From: Cryobacterium arcticum
GTDB taxonomy: Bacteria; Actinomycetota; Actinomycetes; Actinomycetales; Microbacteriaceae
Assembly: GCF_001679725.1 (NCBI RefSeq)
Contig: NZ_CP016282.1
Location: forward strand, 2,790,001-2,854,000
Length of the DNA stretch: 64,000 nucleotides
Direction of reading: 5' to 3'
Shown here: one piece after another, positions 44,618 to 52,416 of the stretch
Layout of the letters: every line of letters begins with the position of its first letter
Position numbering within the stretch: the first letter of the stretch is position 1
Notes under the pieces: generated by a model
Database searches by the model: none
What the model was told of the DNA's origin: nothing
What the model saw: only the letters and a program-made list of their open reading frames with translations
Translations under genes and position numbers: made by a program

Positions 44618-45499
44618 TCATCGGCGGGCCAGCAGGTCGCGGATGCCGTCGCCGGCGAGGTTGGCGCACAGGGCCAGCAGCATCACGGCCAGGCCGGGCA
44701 CCACGGGCACCCACCAGAACTGCAGCAGGTACTGCATGCCCTGGGCGGCCATGGCGCCGAGCTCGGGCGCCGGGGCCGGCGAGGAGAGACCGATGAAGGA
44801 CAGACCCGACATGGCCACGACGAGGCCGCCCACGTCGAGGCTCGCCGCGATCACCACCGTGGAGGTGACGCCGGGCAGCAGGTGCCGGGCGACCCGGCGG
44901 CTCCAGCCCACGCCGGCCAGGGTCGCGGCCTCCAGGTGCGGCCGGGCCGCCCAGGAGCGCACCTCGCCGCGCACCAGCCGGGCGTACATCGGCCACCACA
45001 CGACGGCCACGCCGATCAGCGAGCTGGTGAAGCTGGCGCCGAGGGCGGCGGCCACGACCATGGCGATGAGGATGCCCGGCAGGGCGAGGAACAGGTCGGT
45101 GACCCGCATGAGCAGGCCGTCCGCCCAGCCGCCGAGGGCGCCGGCGACGACACCGACGAGCCCGCCGATGATCACGCCGGAGGCGATCACGATGGCCGCG
45201 GCGGTGATGCTGGCGCGCAGGCCGAAGAGCAGGCGGGAGAAGATGTCGTAGCCCAGGGCATCCGTGCCGAGCAGGAAGCCGGGGCTCAGCGGCGGCTGGA
45301 ACGGTGCGCCGGCGCGCAGGATCGGGCTGTAGGGCGCGAGCACCGGGGCGAGCAGTGCCAGGAGCACGAGCAGCACCAGGCCGGTGAGGCCGATGAGGTT
45401 CACGACCGTGGAGCGGTGCCGCAGCGCGGTGACCCGCTGGAACTTGCGGGCGCCGCGGCCGGGCCGGGCCACGGTGGGCGTGGGGGCGAAAACGCTCAT
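44618..45499 (-). CDS. ABC permease, DppC/OppC type
   Basis: 293 aa, six helices. Starts MSVFAPTPTVARPG with ATGA overlap to the ATPase stop. Family marks: LLGTDALGYDIFSRLLFGLRASI near residue 78 and the EAA loop VRSWAARPHLEAATLAGVGWSRRVARHLLPG. With the DppB-type gene it forms the translocation channel of the importer. Confidence 0.9.
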   Translation of the reverse strand: MSVFAPTPTVARPGRGARKFQRVTALRHRSTVVNLIGLTGLVLLVLLALLAPVLAPYSPILRAGAPFQPPLSPGFLLGTDALGYDIFSRLLFGLRASITAAAIVIASGVIIGGLVGVVAGALGGWADGLLMRVTDLFLALPGILIAMVVAAALGASFTSSLIGVAVVWWPMYARLVRGEVRSWAARPHLEAATLAGVGWSRRVARHLLPGVTSTVVIAASLDVGGLVVAMSGLSFIGLSSPAPAPELGAMAAQGMQYLLQFWWVPVVPGLAVMLLALCANLAGDGIRDLLARR

Positions 45500-47256
45500 G
45501 CGCGGGCCTCTCCGAGGTCGAGGTCGAGATCCAGGTCGATGTCGAAGGTGTCGAGGGTGTTGCCCGCAACCGTGGGGATGGTGCTGGTGGGCGGCCGTTG
45601 CGGGGCCACCCGCAGGTGCTGGCCGGGGATGGCCGCGAGCAGCGACCGGGTGTACGGCTTGATCGGGTTGGCGCACACCTCGGCCGCGGCGCCGAGCTCC
45701 ACGATCTCGCCGCGGTTCATCACGGCGATGCGGTCGGAGATGACGCGGGCGGCGGCGAGGTCGTGGGTGACGAAGAGCAGCGACATGTTCAGTTCGCGGC
45801 GCAGCCGACCGAGCAGATTGAGCACTGTGGCGGCCAGGGACACGTCCAGGGCGCTGGTGGGTTCGTCGCAGAGCAGCACGGCGGGCGGCACGATCACGGC
45901 GCGGGCGATGGCCACGCGCTGGCGCTGGCCGCCGGAGAGGCTGTCGCCGCGGACCCGGGCGACGTCGGCGGGCAGGCCCACGCGTTCCAGAGCTTCCTCG
46001 ATGCGGTCGCGCACCTGGGTGCGGGTGAGGCCCGGGGTGGTGGCGGTGAGGCGTTCGCGGAGCAGTTCGCCCACGCTCAGCCACGGGGTGAGGGAGGAGC
46101 CGGCATCCTGGAAAACCATCTGTGGGCGGGTCGTGCCGGCCACGCTGACGGTGCCGGAGGTGGGGGTGTCCAGGCCCGCGACCATGCGCAACAGGGTGGA
46201 CTTGCCGCAGCCGCTCTCCCCCACGAGCGCCACCGACTCACCCTGCGCGATGGTGAGGCTGACACCGCGGACGGCGTCGAGGCTGCGGCGCTTCCACAGC
46301 GGGCCGCTGACGAAGCTGCGGCGCACATCCGTGATGGTGACGGCGGGGCCGCCGGGAGACACGTCCGGCCAGCGGGCGGGCAGGTGGTCGGCGGCACCGG
46401 CGCCGTGGGCGCTCACAATGGGCCGGTCGGTGGGGGTGTTCAGGTCGATGCGGGAGGCCAGCAGACCCTTGGTGTAGTCGTGTTGCGGGGTGCCGAGCAC
46501 GCTGGTGACCGTGCCGGATTCGACGATCTCGCCGCGGTACATCACGGCGATGCGGTCGCTGATCTGCGCGGCCACGCCGAGGTCGTGGGTGACGAAGATG
46601 ACGCTGCAACCGTGTTCGTCGCGCAGGGTGAGCAGCAGGTCGAGGATCTGCGCCTGCACGGTCACGTCGAGCGCGGTGGTGGGTTCGTCGGCGATGATGA
46701 GCGACGGATTACGGGCCAGGGCGAGGGCGATCATGACCCGTTGGCGCAGGCCCCCGCTCAGCTGGTGCGGGTAGGCGCCGAGCCGGGTGGCCGGGTCGGG
46801 GATGCCCACATCCGCCAGCAGCGTGAGCACATGGGCCTTGTCGCGGGCGACCTCCGCGAGCTGGTGCCCGATGGTCATGGTGGGGTCCAGCGACGTCATC
46901 GGGTCCTGGAAGACGGCGCCGATGTGTTCCTTGCGCACCAGCCGGTCGGCTTCGGCGGTGGTGCCCACGATGTCGGTGCCCTGGATCTGGATCGAGCCGG
47001 TGACCTTGGGCTTGGCGTAGTCGGGCAGCAGCCCCATCATGCTCAGGCCCAGCACGCTCTTGCCGGAGCCGGATTCCCCGACCAGGCCGAGGATCTCGCC
47101 GGGCATCACGTCGAAGCTCACGCCGCGCACGGCCTCGATGGCCGCGCCCTCACGGTGCAGGGTGATGCGCAGGTCCCGGACCCGGGCGACCGGGGCGGAT
47201 GCGTCGGGACCGGCGCCGGGCTGTGTTGCGCCGGACTGTGCGGTGGGGAAGGTCAT
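45496..47256 (-). CDS. Fused double ABC ATPase (DppDF type)
   Basis: 586 aa with two complete ATP-binding domains in one chain. Domain 1: Walker A GESGSGKS at 60-67, signature LSGGLRQRV, Walker B IIADEPTTALD. Domain 2 (from about 310): Walker A GESGCGKS, signature LSGGQRQRV, Walker B LLCDEPTSALD. Fused DppD/DppF-like subunits energise peptide-type importers. Overlaps the DppC-type gene by four bases. Confidence 0.93.
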   Translation of the reverse strand: MTFPTAQSGATQPGAGPDASAPVARVRDLRITLHREGAAIEAVRGVSFDVMPGEILGLVGESGSGKSVLGLSMMGLLPDYAKPKVTGSIQIQGTDIVGTTAEADRLVRKEHIGAVFQDPMTSLDPTMTIGHQLAEVARDKAHVLTLLADVGIPDPATRLGAYPHQLSGGLRQRVMIALALARNPSLIIADEPTTALDVTVQAQILDLLLTLRDEHGCSVIFVTHDLGVAAQISDRIAVMYRGEIVESGTVTSVLGTPQHDYTKGLLASRIDLNTPTDRPIVSAHGAGAADHLPARWPDVSPGGPAVTITDVRRSFVSGPLWKRRSLDAVRGVSLTIAQGESVALVGESGCGKSTLLRMVAGLDTPTSGTVSVAGTTRPQMVFQDAGSSLTPWLSVGELLRERLTATTPGLTRTQVRDRIEEALERVGLPADVARVRGDSLSGGQRQRVAIARAVIVPPAVLLCDEPTSALDVSLAATVLNLLGRLRRELNMSLLFVTHDLAAARVISDRIAVMNRGEIVELGAAAEVCANPIKPYTRSLLAAIPGQHLRVAPQRPPTSTIPTVAGNTLDTFDIDLDLDLDLGEARA

Positions 47257-47334
47257 GCTCGCCTCTGGGGTTCGGGGGCTGGAGAGGGGGTGGCCGGCGG
47301 GGCTGAAGCGCCGCCGCCGGCCGGGTGGGTGCTA

Positions 47335-48951
47335 CTACTCGTTGCCGAGAGCCGCGAAGTGCAGCACGTTGTACTCGAGCAGGTTGCGGGCGTCGTCCAG
47401 GCCGGTCAGACCGGTGCGGGCGATGGTCGTGGTCTGCAGCGAGCCGATCGAGAACCAGTACTTGGCCGCGATGATCTTTTGGGCGATGGCGGCATATGCG
47501 TCATTGCCCTCAGTGGCCAGGGCCGCGTCGAGGTCGTCGTTCAGGCCGGGCACCTCGGCGCCCAGCACGTCGAGGCCGCCGGTGGGCGTGTAGATGATGC
47601 GCGCCCAGGCGTCCACGTGGCCGGCGTCGGGGAACGCGGCCATGATCACCAGGTCGGGGGCTGCGGCCAGGTCGTCGGTCAGGGAGTAGACCGATCCGCT
47701 GCCGAGCGACACGGCCTCGGCGGGCAGGCCGGCGGAGCTGAGCGTTGCGCCCATTTCCTGGGCCACGGCCGCGGCATCGGAGCTCGACGCCGGGTAGCCG
47801 ATGCGGATGGTCTTGCCCGCGGCGATGCCGGAGTCCACGATGCCCTGCAGTGCGGCGGGGTCGTAGGTGACACCCTGGTCATCCGCTGCGGCGTCGAGCA
47901 TACCGGCCGGGAACAGCTGGCTGGTGGGCACCTCGAGCTCGCCCATGGACGAGTCGATGATCGTCTTGGTGTCCAGGCCCGAGAACAGCGCAGTGCGGTC
48001 TTCCACTGTGGTGAAGATCGCGGAGGCCGGGTTGACGTAGACCATCTGGGTGGTGAAGTTGGGGAACGTCGACGCGTCGAGCTTGTCGTTGCTCGCCAGC
48101 GACGCGAAGGTGGTCTTGTTCAGGTTGCCGAGGATCGCGTCGATCTCACCGCGCTCCAGGCGCAGCTGGGCGGCCGAGGCGTTGTCGCTGATCTCGATGT
48201 TCACGGTGCCAAACTCGGGGGCGTCGCCCCAGTAGTCGTCGGCGGCGGTCAGCGTGTAGGAGACGCCGGTTTCGACATCCGACAGCTCGTAGGGGCCGGT
48301 GCCCGCGTCGTGCGTGGTGAGGTAGGTCTGCGCGAAGTCGTCGCCGGCCTCCTCGGTGAGCACGGTGGGGCTGACCATCTTGAGGCCGAACGGCGAGGCG
48401 AGGTAGTCCACGAACGCCGAGTTCGGCGCCGCGAGGGTCACGTCGACGGTGTAGTCGTCGACGGGAGTGACGGCCGTGACGTCGCCGACCATGTACGCCG
48501 GGCCGCCGTCGACGGCGGTGCGGCGCTCGAACGAGGCCACCACGGCGTCGGCGTTGAACTCGGTGCCGTCGTGGAAGGTGACGCCCTCGCGCAGGGTGAA
48601 GGTGTAGGTGAGGCCGTCGTCGGAGAGGGTCCAGTCGGTGGCGAGTTCGGGCACGATCTCGGCGGTGTCCGAGCCGTCCTGGTAGGCGACGAGGCCCTCG
48701 TAGGTGCTCTCGATGATGTTCAGGCCCGGGCCGTCGTAGTTCGTGTCGGGGTCGGGCGGGGTGGTGTAGGTCTGGGTGATCACGACGGTGAGGCTGTCGG
48801 AGGCGCTCGAGCCGAAGCTGTCGGTCGCGGCGGAGCTGGAGCAGCCGGCGAGCGCGAGCGCGGTGACGGCGGCGAGGCCGGTGAGCAGAGCGGCCTTCCG
48901 GGGGCGGGAGAAGGCGGACCGCGCGGGGCGGCTGAACGGGGTTGGGGACAT
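47335..48951 (-). CDS. ABC substrate-binding lipoprotein (family 5)
   Basis: 538 aa. Lipobox LAGC with C37; the N-terminal basic stretch is long (SRPARSAFSRPRK). SBP_bac_5 features: GLVAYQDGSDTAEIVPELATDWTLSDDGLTYTFTLREGVTFHDGTEFNADAVVASFERR (first lobe, in pieces). Family 5 proteins bind peptides, opines, nickel or other small solutes; the catabolic genes downstream suggest a urea- or guanidine-containing ligand. First gene of the importer operon. Confidence 0.92.
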   Translation of the reverse strand: MSPTPFSRPARSAFSRPRKAALLTGLAAVTALALAGCSSSAATDSFGSSASDSLTVVITQTYTTPPDPDTNYDGPGLNIIESTYEGLVAYQDGSDTAEIVPELATDWTLSDDGLTYTFTLREGVTFHDGTEFNADAVVASFERRTAVDGGPAYMVGDVTAVTPVDDYTVDVTLAAPNSAFVDYLASPFGLKMVSPTVLTEEAGDDFAQTYLTTHDAGTGPYELSDVETGVSYTLTAADDYWGDAPEFGTVNIEISDNASAAQLRLERGEIDAILGNLNKTTFASLASNDKLDASTFPNFTTQMVYVNPASAIFTTVEDRTALFSGLDTKTIIDSSMGELEVPTSQLFPAGMLDAAADDQGVTYDPAALQGIVDSGIAAGKTIRIGYPASSSDAAAVAQEMGATLSSAGLPAEAVSLGSGSVYSLTDDLAAAPDLVIMAAFPDAGHVDAWARIIYTPTGGLDVLGAEVPGLNDDLDAALATEGNDAYAAIAQKIIAAKYWFSIGSLQTTTIARTGLTGLDDARNLLEYNVLHFAALGNE

Positions 48952-49008
48952 CGGGTCGAACCTCTCGGAACAGGGGTGGGCCAGGGGGCTGTGCAGGGGG
49001 TGAGGCTG

Positions 49009-49054
49009 GGTGACACAGGGAATGAAGCTGAGGTGACACAGGGGTGACGCAGGG
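49009..49054. repeat. Three direct 12-bp repeats in the importer leader
   Basis: GGTGACACAGGG occurs at 49009 and 49032, and GGTGACGCAGGG at 49043 (plus strand). They lie in the leader of the binding-protein gene on the minus strand, 58-100 bases before its start. Role unknown. Confidence 0.8.
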
Positions 49055-49095
49055 GCCGATGCGGGGCAACACCCGGAATCGAGCGGGCCGCCGAA

Positions 49096-49109
49096 ATATC
49101 TATCGCTGA
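49096..49109. promoter_or_regulatory. Operator half A of inverted pair
   Basis: ATATCTATCGCTGA here is the reverse complement of 49171-49184 (13 of 14 positions). It lies next to the predicted promoter of the importer operon on the minus strand. Probable binding site of the TetR protein at 50463-51203. Confidence 0.65.
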
Positions 49110-49165
49110 CAAAAACTATCCCGGCACTGTTTCGGCGTGATTGCCGAATGTTTCGATCACGTAAA

Positions 49166-49194
49166 TTCGATCAGCGATAGGTATTCGGTAGACT
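49166..49194 (+). promoter_or_regulatory. Promoter of amidohydrolase-tetR operon
   Basis: -35 TTCGAT at 49166-49171, 17-base spacer, -10 TAGACT at 49189-49194. The expected start point falls on the ATG at 49201, so the mRNA is leaderless. Confidence 0.65.
49171..49184. promoter_or_regulatory. Operator half B of inverted pair
   Basis: TCAGCGATAGGTAT sits exactly in the spacer between the -35 TTCGAT (49166-49171) and -10 TAGACT (49189-49194) of the amidohydrolase promoter, a classic place for repressor binding. Pairs with 49096-49109. Confidence 0.65.
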
Positions 49195-49200
49195 GGGCCC

Positions 49201-50466
49201 ATGACCCCGAGCCTGCTGCTGCGCAATGTCACCGTGATCGACGGCCTCGGCGGAGCCCCGCGCCCCGCCCACGATGTGCTCATCACGGACGGCCTGTTCA
49301 CGTCGATCTCCCCCACCGGCTCCCTGCCGCTGCCTCAGGTGGTCAACCCGGATGCCCTCACCGTGCTCGACGGCACCGGCCACACCGCGCTGCCGGGCTT
49401 CTTCGACTGCCACGTGCACGTGAGCACCTCCCCCGCCACCGACACCCTCACGAGCATCACCGAACCGGAAAGCGCCAAGACCCTGCGGGCGGTGCCGGCC
49501 CTGCGTGCCACGCTCGACGCCGGGGTCACCAGCGCCCGGGACCTTGCCGGAGCGGACTCCGGGTTTCGCGATGCCATCGCCGACGGCGTCATCGCCGGGC
49601 CGGCGCTGCAGCTGGCCATCCGCATCCTGAGCGTCAGCGGCGGGCACGGCGACTGGCGCACCGTGGGCGGCACCCCGTTGGACACCGGCCCCGGCGCCGG
49701 CGTGGTGGGCGACTCCCCCGCCGACTTCGTGCGGCTCACCCGTGAGGTGATCCGCGAGGGCGCCGACTGGATCAAGGTGGCCGCCACGGGCGGCATGGGC
49801 AGCCCGCGCAGCAACCCCGAGGGCGGTGGCCTCAGCGAGGCCGAACTCCGCGCCGTCGTGGAGGAGGCCGCCCGGCACGGCCACATCGGCGTCGCCGCGC
49901 ACTCCATCGGCACCGCGGGCATCGCCGCGGCCGTGCGCGCGGGTGTGCGCAGCATCGAGCACGGCTACCTCATCGACGACGCCACCATCGAGTTGATGGG
50001 CGAGCAGGGCACGTTCTTGGTGCCGACCCTCTCCACGCTCACCCGCCCGGCCTCCCCCACCGCGGCACCCTGGACGGTGGCCAAACGTCGCCGCACGGTC
50101 CAGAACGCCCGTGAACGGGTCGGCGCCGCCATCCGTGCCGGTGTGAATGTGGCGCTCGGCACCGATGCCGGCATCGTGGAGCACGGCACCAACCTGCGCG
50201 AACTGGCCCTGCTCGTGGAGTTCGGCCTCACCCCGATGCAGGCGATCCTGGCCGGCACGTCGTCCGCGGCCCGCATGAGCGGCATACTGGACGAAGTCGG
50301 CACCATCGAGCCGGGCAAAAGGGCCGATCTGGTGGCAACTCTGGTCGATCCGCTTGCCCAGATCGCTGCCCTGGCCGATCCCGGCGCAATGCGACTGATC
50401 GTGCAGTCCGGCCGCATCCACTCGTCCACCTTCCCCCTCGAGAGCACGGAGCCCCAGAGCGCATGA
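49201..50466 (+). CDS. Metal-dependent amidohydrolase (prolidase/imidazolonepropionase-like)
   Basis: 421 aa amidohydrolase-superfamily TIM barrel. Metal ligands: HxH in FFDCHVHVS (about 68-76), K in DWIKVAATGG, H in AAHSIGT, H in SIEHGYLI and D in LGTDAGIVEHG; the C-terminal LDEVGTIEPGKRADLV closes the small beta domain. This branch contains Xaa-Pro dipeptidases and hydrolases of cyclic or aryl amides. In this locus it may release the urea- or guanidine-type unit from an imported precursor. ATGA overlap with tetR. Confidence 0.88.
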   Translation: MTPSLLLRNVTVIDGLGGAPRPAHDVLITDGLFTSISPTGSLPLPQVVNPDALTVLDGTGHTALPGFFDCHVHVSTSPATDTLTSITEPESAKTLRAVPALRATLDAGVTSARDLAGADSGFRDAIADGVIAGPALQLAIRILSVSGGHGDWRTVGGTPLDTGPGAGVVGDSPADFVRLTREVIREGADWIKVAATGGMGSPRSNPEGGGLSEAELRAVVEEAARHGHIGVAAHSIGTAGIAAAVRAGVRSIEHGYLIDDATIELMGEQGTFLVPTLSTLTRPASPTAAPWTVAKRRRTVQNARERVGAAIRAGVNVALGTDAGIVEHGTNLRELALLVEFGLTPMQAILAGTSSAARMSGILDEVGTIEPGKRADLVATLVDPLAQIAALADPGAMRLIVQSGRIHSSTFPLESTEPQSA

Positions 50467-51203
50467 CCTCGACACCCGACACCGACGCGAGTGGCACCTC
50501 TGGCACCGCGGCGACCTCCCCGACGGATGCGCCGACCACGCCCAAGCGCACCGCCGGCCGCCCCCGCGCCGAGGGCAAGCAGCGCGCGGGCCTGAGCACC
50601 CGCGACGAGATCCTCGAGGCCGCGGCCACCCTGTTCACCGACCAGGGCTACACCGACACCACCACCCGGCAGATCGCGTCGGTGGTGGGCATCCGCCAGG
50701 CCTCGCTGTACTACCACTTCGCCGACAAGGGCAGCATCCTCAGCGCTCTGCTCACCGGAACCGTCGAGCCGGCCGTGCACTTCGCCGAGTGGCTCGACAC
50801 CCAGCCGCTCGACGCCCCCACCAAGCTCTACGCGCTGGCGAAGTACGACCTCGACGTGATCCTGCAGGACCGCTGGAACCTGCACGTGCTCTACCGCCTG
50901 CCCGACGCCAAGGCCGAGCGCGGCGACACCATGCAGGCCGCCCTGCAGGAGCACTACCTCCGCTTCGCCACGGCCGCCGCGGCTGCCGGCACCGACCCTC
51001 AGGCCGTGACCGACGACCTGCACCTGGTCTTCGGCCTGGTGGAGAGCATCCTGGTGCAGCGTGACTGGGGCGGCGGGGCCGCCCGGCACGCCTACGCGGA
51101 CTCGATCGCCCGCGGCTGCCTCCGCCTGGTGCGGGTGCCCGAAACGGCCTTCCCGACCATTTTCGACATCGCCCAGCGCGCCATCGCGACCTACCCGGCC
51201 TGA
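50463..51203 (+). CDS. TetR-family regulator of the catabolic locus
   Basis: 246 aa. A disordered Thr/Ala-rich N-terminus (1-45) is followed by the HTH: TRDEILEAAATLFTDQGYTDTTTRQIASVVGIRQASLYYHFADKGSIL (in pieces, about 46-93). Ligand domain has RWNLHVLYRLPDAKAERGDTMQ. Co-translated with the amidohydrolase (ATGA). It probably binds the inverted pair at 49096-49109/49171-49184 and controls both divergent operons in response to the substrate. Confidence 0.88.
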   Translation: MTSTPDTDASGTSGTAATSPTDAPTTPKRTAGRPRAEGKQRAGLSTRDEILEAAATLFTDQGYTDTTTRQIASVVGIRQASLYYHFADKGSILSALLTGTVEPAVHFAEWLDTQPLDAPTKLYALAKYDLDVILQDRWNLHVLYRLPDAKAERGDTMQAALQEHYLRFATAAAAAGTDPQAVTDDLHLVFGLVESILVQRDWGGGAARHAYADSIARGCLRLVRVPETAFPTIFDIAQRAIATYPA

Positions 51204-51608
51204 CCCGCAGGCGCACGCGCTCACTCGGACGGCGCTCGGGCCATCTCATTGCGAATCGCGGGTCAGACGCCGCTTCGCGGGCGGCGCGCCGCCCGCGCAT
51301 CGGCGCCGCACCCGCGCAACGGCGCCGCACCCGCACCCGGCGATTCGCGGGTCAAACGCCGCTGCGCGCCCTGCGCGCCGCCCGCGCCTCGGCGCCGCAC
51401 CCGCGCACGGCGAAGCGCGGGCGACACGCCGCTGCGCGGGATGAGCGCCTCCCGGACGCCGCACCCGCGCAACGGCAGCGGTAGGCGGGAGGCGGCAGCC
51501 ACAACGGCCCGCATCCGCCGGGCGGTCGACCGCCGATGGCCCGGATGGCGGTCAACGCTCCGGCCCGGATGGCGGTCAACGCTCCGGCTCGGATGGTCCG
51601 GACCGCCG
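51204..51608. repeat. GC-rich palindromic repeat cluster R4
   Basis: Contains a 60-base imperfect palindrome, 51257-51316, centred at GGCGCGCC (51283-51290) with outer arms CGCGGGT/ACCCGCG. Two further copies of the arms follow up to about 51450, then a tandem direct repeat CGGATGGCGGTCAACGCTC near 51544-51585. No gene was seen in the gap. Confidence 0.8.
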
Positions 51609-52328
51609 TCAGTGCTCCGCGGCGTCGATCGACCGGCCCACCCACTCCGTGAGCAAGCTCCGCTCGGCGGGGGTGAGCGCCAGCAGGGTGGGAATGTGAG
51701 CGGCGAAGGTGACGGCGATCGCCGTGCTGGAGATGTCGCCCTGGATCCCGTCCGCGTCGGGCTCGAGAATCTGCTGCAACACGGCGTCCAGCAGCGCCTC
51801 GGACAGACCGGGATCGCGCTCCTCGGGCGCAGCCTCCTGGAGTGCCAGTACGGCCCCGGCGCCGGCAGCGTGAATGAGATCCACCGCGCGCCGCTGGCTC
51901 ACGCGGAGGAGCCCGGCTTCGGCGAGCGCGCGCACTCGCGCGCGAAGCACCTCGATGCCGGCCTCGATGGCGGGTGAGCGCCGCGCTCGCCCCGGCGCGG
52001 TCAGCAGGGCACCCAGATCGGGGTTGGCCAGCCCGAAGTCGATCTGTAGCTGCCAGCCCGACCGCAGGGCGGCGACGGGGTCGCCGGAGTCGCCCACCGT
52101 CGACTTCGCGGCGACGTGCTCGGCCAGGACGTGCTCGGCGACGGCCTCGATCAAGCCGTCCTTGTCGCCGAACAGCCGGTAGATGGCCGGCGGCTGCACG
52201 TCAGCGGCATCCGCGACCCCGCGAGTGGTGAGCCCGCCGGCACCCCGTTCGCGCAGCAGTCGGGCGGCCACCTCGACAATGCGGGTGCGCTGGTCGTCAC
52301 TGACGGATGCTGCGGCAAGTTCGGTCAT
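51609..52328 (-). CDS. TetR-family regulator
   Basis: 239 aa. HTH region RTRIVEVAARLLRERGAGGLTTRGVADAADVQPPAIYRLFGDKDGLIEAVAEHV (in pieces, about 14-68). Helical ligand domain follows. Divergent from the NmrA-like oxidoreductase, with inverted GTTTCCA/TGGAAAC words (52352-52358 and 52395-52401) in the 88-base gap; it probably represses that gene. Confidence 0.87.
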   Translation of the reverse strand: MTELAAASVSDDQRTRIVEVAARLLRERGAGGLTTRGVADAADVQPPAIYRLFGDKDGLIEAVAEHVLAEHVAAKSTVGDSGDPVAALRSGWQLQIDFGLANPDLGALLTAPGRARRSPAIEAGIEVLRARVRALAEAGLLRVSQRRAVDLIHAAGAGAVLALQEAAPEERDPGLSEALLDAVLQQILEPDADGIQGDISSTAIAVTFAAHIPTLLALTPAERSLLTEWVGRSIDAAEH

Positions 52329-52349
52329 GAAACCAACGATATCGCGCAA

Positions 52350-52401
52350 TTGTTTCCACCGGAACTTCAGTGCTAGTCTGCCAACCAGAATCACTGGAAA
52401 C
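52350..52401. promoter_or_regulatory. Divergent promoter/operator, tetR-oxidoreductase
   Basis: Plus-strand elements: -35 TTGTTT at 52350-52355, 18-base spacer, -10 TAGTCT at 52374-52379. GTTTCCA (52352-52358) and TGGAAAC (52395-52401) are inverted copies on either side of the -10, and TTCC-ACC-GGAA (52354-52364) is itself a small palindrome. Confidence 0.55.
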
Positions 52402-52416
52402 GAATGGAGCGAATCA

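Noticed and set aside
45598..49047. Long open frame on the plus strand (over 1,100 codons) opposite the ABC importer genes
   Set aside because: It is the antisense shadow of high-GC genes with clear ABC motifs on the minus strand; its composition is Gly/His/Arg/Val-rich without domains.
43415..49200. Guanidine riboswitch in front of the catabolic operons
   Set aside because: I looked for tandem ACGR-loop hairpins and ykkC-like cores in the leaders and found none; regulation is better explained by the TetR operator pair.
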